This document shows positions 28,481 to 36,227 of a stretch of 64,000 nucleotides of DNA, piece by piece. Source of the DNA: Chloroflexota bacterium (GTDB lineage Bacteria > Chloroflexota > Dehalococcoidia > UBA2979); assembly GCA_026713865.1 (NCBI GenBank), contig JAPONQ010000019.1:1-64000 (forward strand), read 5' to 3'. A model generated the notes under the pieces. That model saw only the letters and a program-made list of their open reading frames with translations. It made no database searches and had not been told where the DNA came from. Within the stretch, counting starts at the first letter, position 1. Each line of letters opens with the position of its first letter. Position numbers and translations under genes: made by a program.

Positions 28481-28705
28481 GTGCCGATCTACGAGTACAG
28501 GTGCAAGAAGTGCGGGGAGCTCTTCGCGCTGATGCGGCCCGTCTCGAAGGCCGACGCCCGCACGCGCTGCACGAGCTGCAGTTCGACTGCGGTGAGGCGC
28601 CAGCTCTCCCGCTTCGCCGTTGTCGGCGCGGGCGATGACGCGGGCGGCGGCGACGACCTCGACATGGGCGACGACGACTTCGGCGACTTCGACGACGACT
28701 GGTAG
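28481..28705 (+). CDS. FmdB-type zinc-ribbon regulatory-family protein
   Basis: A 74-residue small zinc ribbon of the FmdB family. It begins PIYEYRCKKCGELFALM, followed by the second Cys pair (RCTSCSS) and an acidic tail rich in Asp and Gly. Function in this family is not well defined; a nucleic-acid or protein-binding role is assumed. A very strong Shine-Dalgarno (GGGAGGAGGAGGAG) precedes two tandem GTG codons (28478 and 28481); the second gives the family-typical N-terminus. It lies 36 bases after rpoD and may be co-transcribed. Confidence 0.85.
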   Translation: MPIYEYRCKKCGELFALMRPVSKADARTRCTSCSSTAVRRQLSRFAVVGAGDDAGGGDDLDMGDDDFGDFDDDW

Positions 28706-28809
28706 CGGGCGGCGACGCTCTCCCCCCGTCGGTGCGAACCCGTCGGGCGGTCCTCGCTAGCCCCCTGCGCCGGCGATCCGGGCGGCGCTCGTGTCTCCCT
28801 CCGAGCGGC

Positions 28810-29832
28810 TCACGGCGCCCCCTCGTCGCTCCCTGAGGGGTGGCCGCCTGCATCTCCGTCCGGCTCGTCGCCGCTGACGGGCGCGCCGGCCGCATCTTCG
28901 TCCGGTGCGTCGCCGACGGGTTGCCCCGCGGCTCCGCCCTGAGCCGCCTCGCCGCTCGTCGCGGGCGCGCCGGCCGCATCTCCGCCCGGCCCGTCGCCGA
29001 CGCCTTGCCCCGCGGCTGCGCCCTGAGCCGCCTCGCCGCTCGTTGCGGGCGCGCCGGCTGCATCTTCTTCCGGTGCGTCGCCGACGGGTTGGCGTGCGGC
29101 CACGAGCGGGGGCGCCGCCACCGCGGCGGCGGGCGCGGGCGATCGTCGCCGGCGGTCGGCGTAGAAGGCGTAGCCCAATCCGGCGGCGACGAGCAGCGCC
29201 GCCTCCGCGATCGTGAGCATCCCCACGCCGAGCGTTGCGTCGTACCAGAAGCCGCGGGGGAACATCTGGATCAGGCGGTCGCGGTCGGGATCGAGCTTCC
29301 AGAGGTCGTTGGAGAACGAGACCACGTGGAACTGACGGAAGAGATCGTCGAAGCCGGCCAGCACCGCCGCCGAGGCGAGCCCGAGCACGGCGACGGTGAG
29401 GCCGCCGCCGAGTGCAACGAGCCGCGCGAGGTGCCGCATCGAGCGCTCCCGCGCCCAGAGGTAGACGACGGAGATATAGCCGACGACGTAGAGCAGCGAG
29501 AGCTCCTGCACGGAGAAGGCCCGACCCATGAGCTCCTTCACGTCGCGCATGTGGAGCACCTCACGCGGGTTGAAGAGCGCCTGCTCACGCCCCTCGATGG
29601 CCACGCGGATGTCGAGCAGATCACGGTCGTCCCGGAAGTAGAGGACGATGTCGCGCGCCGCGCGGTCGAGATCGGCCCGACCGACCCCCGTCACCTCCTC
29701 GGCGTCGTAGCGGTCGAAGGCGTAGCCGTAGACGGCGAGCTCGCTTGCGGCGATGCGCACGTTGGACAGCACCAGGAAGAGCGGAAGCGCGACCAGGAAG
29801 ACGGCCGTCGCTCCCCAGCGGGCGAGCACCAT
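28810..29832 (-). CDS. DUF1461 (TIGR01906) family integral membrane protein with repeated C-terminal tail
   Basis: A 340-residue membrane protein of unknown function. Family marks are the N-terminal helix (ATAVFLVALPLFLVLSNVRI), the conserved EALFNPREVLHMRDVKEL block and three further helices (ELSLLYVVGYISVVYLWARE; LTVAVLGLASAAVLAGFDD; TIAEAALLVAAGLGYAFYA). After the last helix a cytosolic tail of ~110 residues holds near-identical 28-residue repeats (core VGDxPxxDAAGAPATSGEAA). A minus-strand TAGAAT ends 8 bases before the ATG and there is no Shine-Dalgarno, so a leaderless mRNA is likely. It is divergent from mazG. Confidence 0.85.
   Translation of the reverse strand: MVLARWGATAVFLVALPLFLVLSNVRIAASELAVYGYAFDRYDAEEVTGVGRADLDRAARDIVLYFRDDRDLLDIRVAIEGREQALFNPREVLHMRDVKELMGRAFSVQELSLLYVVGYISVVYLWARERSMRHLARLVALGGGLTVAVLGLASAAVLAGFDDLFRQFHVVSFSNDLWKLDPDRDRLIQMFPRGFWYDATLGVGMLTIAEAALLVAAGLGYAFYADRRRRSPAPAAAVAAPPLVAARQPVGDAPEEDAAGAPATSGEAAQGAAAGQGVGDGPGGDAAGAPATSGEAAQGGAAGQPVGDAPDEDAAGAPVSGDEPDGDAGGHPSGSDEGAP
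28881..29095. repeat. 84-bp tandem repeats within the DUF1461 gene
   Basis: About 2.5 copies with a period of 84 bases; the shared GGGCGCGCCGGC core recurs with that spacing near 28879, 28963 and 29047. It encodes 28-residue repeats rich in Ala, Gly, Asp and Glu, and the third protein copy has diverged. Confidence 0.85.
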
Positions 29833-29839
29833 GGCGTTT

Positions 29840-29885
29840 ATTCTATCGCCGCTGCGCCGCGCGCCGTGGCGGCCGCTCGTATACT
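29840..29885. promoter_or_regulatory. divergent leaderless promoters for DUF1461 (minus) and mazG (plus)
   Basis: TAGAAT on the minus strand (29840-29845) and TATACT on the plus strand (29880-29885) each lie 6-8 bases from the ATG they serve (29832 and 29892). This spacing places the transcript start at or next to the ATG, and neither gene has a Shine-Dalgarno. Confidence 0.55.
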
Positions 29886-29891
29886 GCGCCC

Positions 29892-30971
29892 ATGGCGGCC
29901 GACGGCCCGCGCCCTCACCCTGCTCCCGGCCTCGACGCGGTGCTGGTGCCGCTCGGCCTCGCCCCCGAGCGCGTACAGTCCTTCGATCCGCTGGCGCCCC
30001 GCTTCGACGCGGCGAGACCGCTGCTCGTCCTCCCCTCCGCCTACGCCGAGGCTCGTCCCCGTCTTGACGAGCGCTACCCCTCCGATCACCCCGCCCGCGT
30101 GGTGACGGGAGACGGGGGGCGGGACGTCACGGTCGGGCTCCTCCCCGGCGATGCGAGGGCCTGGCTAATCGCCCCGCTCGCTCCGGAACAGGACCACCGT
30201 GCCCTCGCGGGCCTGCGCGCGATCGTCGAGCGTCTCTACGCCCCCGGCGGATGCCCGTGGGATCGCGAGCAGACGCACCACTCGCTCCGCCCCTACCTGC
30301 TGGAGGAGAGCTACGAGGTCGCCGAGGCGATCGACGCGGGCGACCTCCGCTCGCTGCGCGAGGAGCTCGGCGATCTGCTCGTGCAGATCCTGATGCACTG
30401 CGCGATGGCGCAGGAAGCGGCGGAGTTCACGCTGGAGGAGGTCGTCGGCGAGGCCTCGCACAAGATGCTGCGCCGCCATCCCCACGTCTTCGGCGACGAG
30501 AGCGCGGACGACGCGGCGGCGCTCGTTGAGCGCTGGGACCAGATTAAGGCCGCCGAACGCTCCGCGCGGGGCGAGGGCGGCCCGGGCGCGGCGCTCGACG
30601 CGGTTCCCCGCGCCGCGCCTGCGCTGCTCCGCGCGGCGGCGCTCCAGGGGCGGGCCGAGCGCGCCGGCGCGCCACGCCCCGACGGGCCGGCGGCCGGGCG
30701 CGTGCGCGAGGCGCTGCGCGAGGTCGAGTCGGCCGGCCCGCGCGACGCCGAGGCCCGTCTCGGCGATCTGCTGTGGGCGGTGGTCGCGCTCGCGAGGGAG
30801 CGCGACGTCGATGCCGAGTCGGCGCTCCGAGCGCACGCCGCGTCCTTCGTCGAGCAGGTGTCCGGTCCCTCCGCGGGAGACCGCGCCGCGCCTTCCGCCG
30901 AGGGCGCCGGGGCTGGTGCTACACTCGCCGCGCAGGTTGGCACGGGCACGCCGCAGGGGCGCCCCGGCTAG
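29892..30971 (+). CDS. mazG: MazG nucleoside triphosphate pyrophosphohydrolase with a partial tetrapyrrole-methylase domain
   Basis: House-cleaning NTP pyrophosphatase. The MazG core follows LRAIVERLYAPGGCPWDREQ, with the metal-binding helix LLEESYEVAEAI, EELGDLLVQILMHC and later a second, weaker MazG-like helical part. Residues ~15-90 (VQSFDPLAPRFDAARPLLVL, RYPSDHPARVV, a PL at the end) resemble the C-terminal half of the SAM-dependent tetrapyrrole methylase domain that is fused to MazG in YabN-type proteins. The N-terminal, SAM-binding half is absent, so methylase activity is not expected. ATG follows TATACT by 6 bases, which suggests leaderless translation. Confidence 0.88.
   Translation: MAADGPRPHPAPGLDAVLVPLGLAPERVQSFDPLAPRFDAARPLLVLPSAYAEARPRLDERYPSDHPARVVTGDGGRDVTVGLLPGDARAWLIAPLAPEQDHRALAGLRAIVERLYAPGGCPWDREQTHHSLRPYLLEESYEVAEAIDAGDLRSLREELGDLLVQILMHCAMAQEAAEFTLEEVVGEASHKMLRRHPHVFGDESADDAAALVERWDQIKAAERSARGEGGPGAALDAVPRAAPALLRAAALQGRAERAGAPRPDGPAAGRVREALREVESAGPRDAEARLGDLLWAVVALARERDVDAESALRAHAASFVEQVSGPSAGDRAAPSAEGAGAGATLAAQVGTGTPQGRPG
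30917..30925 (+). promoter_or_regulatory. extended -10 (TGcTACACT) for the thioredoxin-like gene
   Basis: TGC plus TACACT, within the 3' end of mazG, 61 bases (hexamer end) before the ATG at 30986. Confidence 0.5.
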
Positions 30972-30985
30972 GAGCAGAGGAGCGA

Positions 30986-31573
30986 ATGACCAGTCAGGCC
31001 TCCGTCGTCACACCCGAGCGATTCGCGACCGGTTTCCCCGACTTCGGCGCGTGGATGGACGCGATCGAGCAGCGGCAGAAGGAGTTCCAGCAGCACTACG
31101 ACGAGTTCACGCCGGACGCGGACGAGGTGGCCGCGATCGCCGCACTCGTCGAGCAGCACGGCGTGAAGGCGCTGGTGCTGGGTGAGGACTGGTGTCCGGA
31201 CGTCTGGCGCGGCGTTCCGGTCATCGCCAAGATCGCCGAGCGCAGCGGCATGGAGCTCCGGCTCTTCAAGCGCGACGAGAACAAGGACATCATGTCCGAG
31301 TTCCTCAATCAGGGGGAGTTCGAGTCGATCCCGACGATCGTCTTCTACGACCGCGACCACCGCTACCTGGGCCACTGGATCGAGCGCGCCGAGCTCGCGA
31401 ACGAGGAGATCGCCGAGATCCGGAACGAGGTCATGGCCGGCGTCCCGCCCGAGGGCCCGGAGCGCGATCGGGCGATGGCCCGCTACCGGGCCGCGACGAC
31501 CGAGCGCGCCGGCCCCTGGCGCCACGCGCAGGTCACCGAGGTCCGCGAGCTCCTCGAGGGCGCTCTCGGCTAA
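30986..31573 (+). CDS. thioredoxin-fold protein with a WCPD active-site motif
   Basis: A 195-residue cytoplasmic protein of the thioredoxin_9-like group. The fold is shown by the beta strand VKALVLGEDWCPDVWRGVPV and the cis-Pro strand IPTIVFYD. The redox motif is W69-C70-P71-D72: only the first Cys is present, the second being Asp-Val. This pattern is seen in this subgroup and implies a monothiol or non-disulfide role. It has no signal peptide. The ATG is preceded by AGAGGAGCGA. It ends just before a strong hairpin. Confidence 0.85.
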   Translation: MTSQASVVTPERFATGFPDFGAWMDAIEQRQKEFQQHYDEFTPDADEVAAIAALVEQHGVKALVLGEDWCPDVWRGVPVIAKIAERSGMELRLFKRDENKDIMSEFLNQGEFESIPTIVFYDRDHRYLGHWIERAELANEEIAEIRNEVMAGVPPEGPERDRAMARYRAATTERAGPWRHAQVTEVRELLEGALG

Positions 31574-31608
31574 GGACCCCCGCCGGGCACCCCGACGCGG
31601 GGTACACA

Positions 31609-31636
31609 GAGGGGCGCGCCAGGAGGCGCGCCCCTC
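31609..31636. terminator. strong 12-bp GC hairpin, bidirectional
   Basis: GAGGGGCGCGCC-AGGA-GGCGCGCCCCTC, a perfect 12-bp stem with a 4-base loop. It lies between the convergent ends of the thioredoxin-like gene and the zinc-ribbon gene. Only GTTG follows, so no true U-tract is present. Confidence 0.6.
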
Positions 31637-31666
31637 GTTGCGCGTCGTGCCTGCTCGCGGTGACGG

Positions 31667-32326
31667 CTATTGGGGTGTCTGGCCCGGGAGATCGCGGTCG
31701 GCAGGCTTCGCCGCTGCGTCGGAGCGGGTGGCCTCGCTCGTCGCCGGCGGACCGCCGGCGCCTGACCGCTCAGGAGCCGGACGCCGGCGCCCTGCCTCCT
31801 CGGGAGCTCCCCGGGGCGAGGAGGGCGCCCGCTCCCCGTCGCGTGCGGGTGTGGCATCTCGCTCCGGCGCCGGCGGTCGCGGCCGTGCCGTCGCGCAGTA
31901 GGGGCAGTGCCGCCACTGGTACGAGAGGAGGCGGCCGCACGCCTCGCAGGGCACGCGCAGCTGCGTCCGGCAGTGCGCGCAGACCATGAAGTCGTCGTCC
32001 ACTGGGCGCCGGCACCGCGGGCAGGCCGAGGCGGCGTGGAGCTCGGAGAGCATCGCCTCCTGCTCGAGCTGGCGGCTGTAGATGTCGTCGAGCGTCTGGC
32101 GCGGCCGCAGCACGAAGTAGAGCGGCAGCCCCACGATCGGGAGGGCGAGCGCCAGGGCGAGCGCCGTGAGTTGCGAGATGATGTCGCGCGTGCGCGCGCG
32201 GATGTCGCGGTACACCCAGATCACGGTGACGGCCCAGATCAGGGCGCCGTATCCGCCGACGATGAAGCCCGCGATGCGGAGGGTCGATGCGATGTCGCCG
32301 CCGGGCCACCCGATGCCGATATCCAC
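31667..32326 (-). CDS. membrane protein with double zinc-ribbon domain
   Basis: A 219-residue protein of unknown role. Two transmembrane helices (TLRIAGFIVGGYGALIWAVT; LTALALALALPIVGLPLYFV) are followed by a double zinc ribbon with four CxxC knuckles (CPRC, CAHC, CEAC, CPYC) and a disordered Pro/Ala/Arg tail of ~75 residues. Such proteins are common and may bind partner proteins at the membrane. The GTG start is preceded by GGAGG on the minus strand. It is divergent from pcrA. Confidence 0.8.
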   Translation of the reverse strand: MDIGIGWPGGDIASTLRIAGFIVGGYGALIWAVTVIWVYRDIRARTRDIISQLTALALALALPIVGLPLYFVLRPRQTLDDIYSRQLEQEAMLSELHAASACPRCRRPVDDDFMVCAHCRTQLRVPCEACGRLLSYQWRHCPYCATARPRPPAPERDATPARDGERAPSSPRGAPEEAGRRRPAPERSGAGGPPATSEATRSDAAAKPADRDLPGQTPQ

Positions 32327-32463
32327 CCTCGAGGGCCTCCGTCCTCACCCCGGCGTGATCAGGCTACCACGGGGCGGGGCGAGGCTCTGTGTCCGGGGCC
32401 CGGGCCGGGCCGCGGGCGCCAGGCGGGGGTTTCGCCGGGGCGGGAACGGTGCGGGTGAGGCGT

Positions 32464-32469
32464 TACAAT
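32464..32469 (+). promoter_or_regulatory. -10 element (TACAAT) for pcrA
   Basis: TACAAT, 5 of 6 matches, 28 bases (from its end) before the ATG. The Shine-Dalgarno GCGGAG follows. Confidence 0.5.
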
Positions 32470-32496
32470 CGGCCCAGTCCCCGTGAGCGGAGCCCG

Positions 32497-34776
32497 ATGA
32501 GCGAGGGAGTCGACGGGAAGGCCGGACCGCCGGCCGCCGCGGGCGAGGATGCGCTCGCCCGGGCGCCGCTGAACCCGGAGCAGCGCGAAGCCGTCGAGGC
32601 GGGAGACGGCGCGCTGCTCATCCTCGCCGGGCCGGGATCGGGGAAGACGCGCGTCATCGCGTACCGCATCGCCGATCTCGTGGGGAGGCGGCGCGTCCCG
32701 CCGGGCCGGATCCTCGCGGTCACCTTCACCAACAAGGCCGCCGGCGAGATGCGCGAGCGCGTCGAGTCGCTGATCGGCGCCCGGGCGCACTCGCTGACAC
32801 TCGGCACCTTCCACGCGGTCTGCGCGCGCATCCTGCGACGCCGCGGTACCGCCGTCGGCGTGCCGCCGGAATTCCAGATCTACGACACCGACGACCAGCG
32901 CTCGCTGGTGCGGCGCATCGAGGGCGAGCTCCAGATCAACCCGCGGCAGTTCGCGCCCGGCGCCGTGCTGGGCACGATCTCAGGCGCCAAGAACAGCTCG
33001 ATTGGTCCCGAGGCCTACGCGCGCGACGTCGGCAGCTACTTCGAGGAGATCGTGGCCCGCGTCTACCCCCGCTACGAGCAGGCCCTGCGCGGCGCCGGCG
33101 CCGTCGACTTCGACGACCTGCTGCTGCTCGTCGTGAAGCTCTTCGACGAGCAGCCGGAGGCTCTCGGCGACTACGCGGAGCGCTACCTGCACGTCCTGGT
33201 CGACGAGTTCCAGGACACGAACCTGGTGCAGTACCGGCTCGCGCGGCAGCTCGCCTCGGTCAACGGCAACATCACCGTGGTCGGCGACCCCGATCAGGCG
33301 ATCTACTCCTGGCGCGCCGCCGATGCGCGCAACCTGCAGTACTTCCTGCGCGACTTCCCGGGTGCCCGGCGCGTTCTCCTGGAGCAGAACTACCGATCGA
33401 CCGGACGCATCCTCCGCGTGGCGCGCGCCGTGCTCGCCGGCGACCGGGAGCGAGCGGAGAAGGGGCTCTGGACGGAAAACCCCCAGGGCGATCGCGTCGC
33501 GCTGTGGGAGTACCAGGACGGCGAGGAGGAGGGGCAGGCCATCGGCTCCGAGACCCGCCGGCTGCTCCGCGAGGAGGGCCGCTCTCCCGCCGAGGTCGCG
33601 GTCATGTACCGGACCAACGCCCAGTCCCGGGCCATCGAGGAGGCCTTCCTCGATGGCGGGATCCCCTACCGCATCGTCGGAGGCACCCGGTTCTACGACC
33701 GGCGCGAGGTGCGGGACCTGCTGGCCTACCTGCGCTTCGCTCACAACGAGTCGGACGTGATGGCGTTCCGCCGCATCGTCAACGTCCCCGCGCGCGGGAT
33801 CGGCGAGCGGACCGTCGACGCGGTGATCGCGGCGGCCGCCGCGCCGGGCGTCTCCGTGCTCGAGGCGGCATCCCGCGTGGCCGACGGCCGGGCCGGCACC
33901 TCTCTGCCGCCGGTGCGGGCGAACATCCGCCGTGCACTCGGAGGCTTCGTGCAGACGATGGAGCGGCTGCGCGGCGAGAGCGAGGCCCTCCCGGTCAGCG
34001 CGCTGATCGAGACGATCCTCTCGCTCACGCGCTACCGCGACGAGCTCGAGCGCCTGGAGGAGGGGGAGCCGGAGCTGGTCGAGGCGCGCTGGGAGAACGT
34101 GCAGGAGCTCGTCGCCGTCGCGGCCCGCTACGAGGAGGTGGAGCAGGATCCGTCGCTCGCCTCGTTCCTGGAGGACGTCTCGCTCGTGGCCGACGTCGAC
34201 GACCCGTCCGCCGATGTCCCCGACGCGGTGACGCTCACCACGCTCCACGCCGCGAAGGGACTGGAGTACGCCGTCGTCTTCCTGGCGGGGCTGGAGGAGG
34301 GCGTGCTCCCCCACCACCGCGCCCTCGACGATCCGGCGGAGCTGGCGGAGGAGCGACGCCTGCTCTACGTGGGGGTGACCCGCGCCAGGGAGCGTCTCTA
34401 CCTGACGCGAGCACGGCGGCGGTTCCGCAACGGCTACTACAGCGCGTCCCCCCTCTGTCGATTCCTGGAGAAGATCCCGGGAGCCGATCTCGCGCGATCG
34501 TCCCGGAGCCGTCGCGGAGCCGGTTCCGGCGAGCCGGCCTGGGCCGCGAGGGTCGCGCGGGTGCCGGAGCGCCGCGCGCCGGCGCGCGCCGGCGCCGCCG
34601 ACACCGCGGAGCCGGTGGCCTTCGCGCCCGGCGATCGGGTCGCGCACACGGTTTTCGGCGAGGGAGTCGTCGTCACCTGCGAGGCGCTGCCCGGCGATCA
34701 GCAGGTCACGGTCGCGTTCGCCGGCCGGGGGGTGAAGAGGCTGCTCGTCTCCTACGCCCCGCTCTCGCGCCTCTAG
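32497..34776 (+). CDS. pcrA: UvrD/PcrA-type ATP-dependent DNA helicase
   Basis: Superfamily 1A 3'-5' helicase for repair and replication restart. The 759-residue protein has the Q motif (LNPEQREAVEAGDGALLILA), Walker A (AGPGSGKTRVIAYRIADL), VTFTNKAAGEMRERV, Walker B (VLVDEFQDTN), VVGDPDQAIYSWRAADARN, QNYRSTGRIL, TLHAAKGLEYAVVFLAGLEE and RRLLYVGVTRARERLYL. The C-terminus has the short PcrA-type tudor-like domain (GDRVAHTVFGEGVVVTCEAL). The ATG at 32497 is chosen for its Shine-Dalgarno and promoter spacing. It is convergent with the DRTGG gene. Confidence 0.95.
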   Translation: MSEGVDGKAGPPAAAGEDALARAPLNPEQREAVEAGDGALLILAGPGSGKTRVIAYRIADLVGRRRVPPGRILAVTFTNKAAGEMRERVESLIGARAHSLTLGTFHAVCARILRRRGTAVGVPPEFQIYDTDDQRSLVRRIEGELQINPRQFAPGAVLGTISGAKNSSIGPEAYARDVGSYFEEIVARVYPRYEQALRGAGAVDFDDLLLLVVKLFDEQPEALGDYAERYLHVLVDEFQDTNLVQYRLARQLASVNGNITVVGDPDQAIYSWRAADARNLQYFLRDFPGARRVLLEQNYRSTGRILRVARAVLAGDRERAEKGLWTENPQGDRVALWEYQDGEEEGQAIGSETRRLLREEGRSPAEVAVMYRTNAQSRAIEEAFLDGGIPYRIVGGTRFYDRREVRDLLAYLRFAHNESDVMAFRRIVNVPARGIGERTVDAVIAAAAAPGVSVLEAASRVADGRAGTSLPPVRANIRRALGGFVQTMERLRGESEALPVSALIETILSLTRYRDELERLEEGEPELVEARWENVQELVAVAARYEEVEQDPSLASFLEDVSLVADVDDPSADVPDAVTLTTLHAAKGLEYAVVFLAGLEEGVLPHHRALDDPAELAEERRLLYVGVTRARERLYLTRARRRFRNGYYSASPLCRFLEKIPGADLARSSRSRRGAGSGEPAWAARVARVPERRAPARAGAADTAEPVAFAPGDRVAHTVFGEGVVVTCEALPGDQQVTVAFAGRGVKRLLVSYAPLSRL

Positions 34777-34781
34777 CGCCG

Positions 34782-34799
34782 CGGCGGGCGCAGCCGCCG
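34782..34799. terminator. GC hairpin between convergent pcrA and the DRTGG gene
   Basis: CGGCGG-GCGCAG-CCGCCG, a 6-bp stem between the two stop codons. No T-run is present. Confidence 0.35.
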
Positions 34800-34801
34800 G
34801 C

Positions 34802-35674
34802 TCACTCCGCGAGCAGCCGCGCCAGCTCCTCGCCGCCCAGGCTCGCTGCCATCAGCTCGCCGATCCGCTCGATCTTCGCCTCCCCGGCGAAGGGCGCGCT
34901 GCCGAAGATGCCCTCGACGGCCCGGACCGTCTCGACGGTGCCGTCGGGAGCCAGCAGCAGCGTCGTGTCGCGTCCGGCGGAGGCGCGATCGAGCAGGTAG
35001 GGGCTCGGCTCGGTGCCGCCGGAGAGCACCAGGCAGCTCACGCCGCTGCGGAGCGCGCCGAGCGCGATGTCGACCTTCTCGGCGCGCGTGATGACGGCCG
35101 TGCGGGGGCGCCGCTCGAAGTAGGAGACGTCGGTCGCATCATGCGAGATGGCGCCGACCAGGATGTGCTCGATGATCGCGGCATCGCCCTCTATCGAGCG
35201 CGCCAGCACGCGGGCGCCGCTCGCCTCGATCAGGCGGCCGACCGTGGGAGCGGCCAGCAACCGGTCTTCCGGGACGTGCAGCGCCCCGGGGACGGCCCTG
35301 CTGCTCCGCGTCCTGACGAGCGTCCCGTTCTCGGGAGCGCCGGCCTCCGCCCCCTCCGGCGCCACCAGCAGCGGTCGGGCTTCCAGGCGCGCGGCGAGCT
35401 CGGCGACGGCGGCGCCGGGGGAGGCCTCCACGATCAGAACGCCGCCCTCGGCGGGACGTTGCCCCTCGAGCGCCCCGGCGTCGAACGGCCGGCCGCTGCC
35501 CTCGGCGAAATCGAGCGAGGCGAAGAGATCCGCGTCGGCGCCCGCGCGGTCGTCGCCGGCGATCCGCTCCAGGCGGACGGAGCGGTCCGCCCGCGCGATG
35601 CGGCTCGCCAGGCCGACCGCGACGGTGCTCGCGCCCGCGCCCGCTCCGACGCCGCCTACGAGCAGGATCGCCAT
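34802..35674 (-). CDS. DRTGG-domain protein with a degenerate P-loop domain
   Basis: A 290-residue protein built like the regulatory N-terminal part of large phosphotransacetylases: a BioD/AAA_26-like P-loop domain followed by a DRTGG domain (LVGAISHDATDVSYFERRPR, TAVITRAEKVDIALGALRSG). The loop that should read GxxxxGKT is GAGAGAST (about residues 10-17) with no Lys, so ATP hydrolysis is doubtful. A role in sensing acyl-phosphate or CoA metabolism is only inferred from family context. ATG 35674 is chosen over upstream GTG and TTG because GGAGG lies 4 bases before it. Confidence 0.75.
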   Translation of the reverse strand: MAILLVGGVGAGAGASTVAVGLASRIARADRSVRLERIAGDDRAGADADLFASLDFAEGSGRPFDAGALEGQRPAEGGVLIVEASPGAAVAELAARLEARPLLVAPEGAEAGAPENGTLVRTRSSRAVPGALHVPEDRLLAAPTVGRLIEASGARVLARSIEGDAAIIEHILVGAISHDATDVSYFERRPRTAVITRAEKVDIALGALRSGVSCLVLSGGTEPSPYLLDRASAGRDTTLLLAPDGTVETVRAVEGIFGSAPFAGEAKIERIGELMAASLGGEELARLLAE

Positions 35675-35806
35675 CACCCCTCCGCACGGCCCCAACCGCC
35701 GGGCCGCCCCATCGGTTCACGGGCTCTTCCCGGGTGCCGGCCGCAGGCGAGTCTGACGAGGGGCGCCGCGGGGAGCAAGCGGGCCGCCGGGAGCCGCGGC
35801 GCTCCC

Positions 35807-36193
35807 TCAGCGCGCCGCGGCGTTCCCGCTCCCGGCCGGGACGCGGCGCGAGAAGAACTTGATCCGGTAGCCGTCGGGTGCGGCCAGCGTCAGGGAGTAC
35901 GCCCACGTCTCCTCGGCGACCGGGGGCAGCGCCGGCAGGCGCCCGGCGAGCTCCTCCCGCAGGGCGTGTACGTCGGCCACCTCCATCGCGCCGCGGCTGC
36001 GCTCGTCGTCGGAGCCGGCCTCCGGGTCGTCGATGATCTCGATGCCCCACTCGCGCGTGCCGAAGCAGGCGCCGCGGCGCTCGCGGCCGGCGTACTCGAC
36101 GAAGATCGGCCAGCCGAGCACCTCGCCGTAGTAGCGGTAGCACTCGTCGAAGCGCGCGGTACGGATCACGGTTCGCGTGCAGATGATGTCCAT
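35807..36193 (-). CDS. VOC (glyoxalase/dioxygenase fold) family protein
   Basis: A 128-residue single VOC module of two beta-alpha-beta-beta-beta units (IICTRTVIRTARFDECYRYY; VADVHALREELAGR; LTLAAPDGYRIKFFSR). The usual metal-binding His/Glu set is not evident, so it may be non-metal or a binding protein. It starts at ATG 36193 behind GGAGGG. It lies 34 bases downstream of the alpha/beta hydrolase in the same direction, which suggests a joint catabolic step. Confidence 0.75.
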   Translation of the reverse strand: MDIICTRTVIRTARFDECYRYYGEVLGWPIFVEYAGRERRGACFGTREWGIEIIDDPEAGSDDERSRGAMEVADVHALREELAGRLPALPPVAEETWAYSLTLAAPDGYRIKFFSRRVPAGSGNAAAR

Positions 36194-36227
36194 CACGACC
36201 CTCCTGTGCGGCTCCGGCTCTCGCTTC

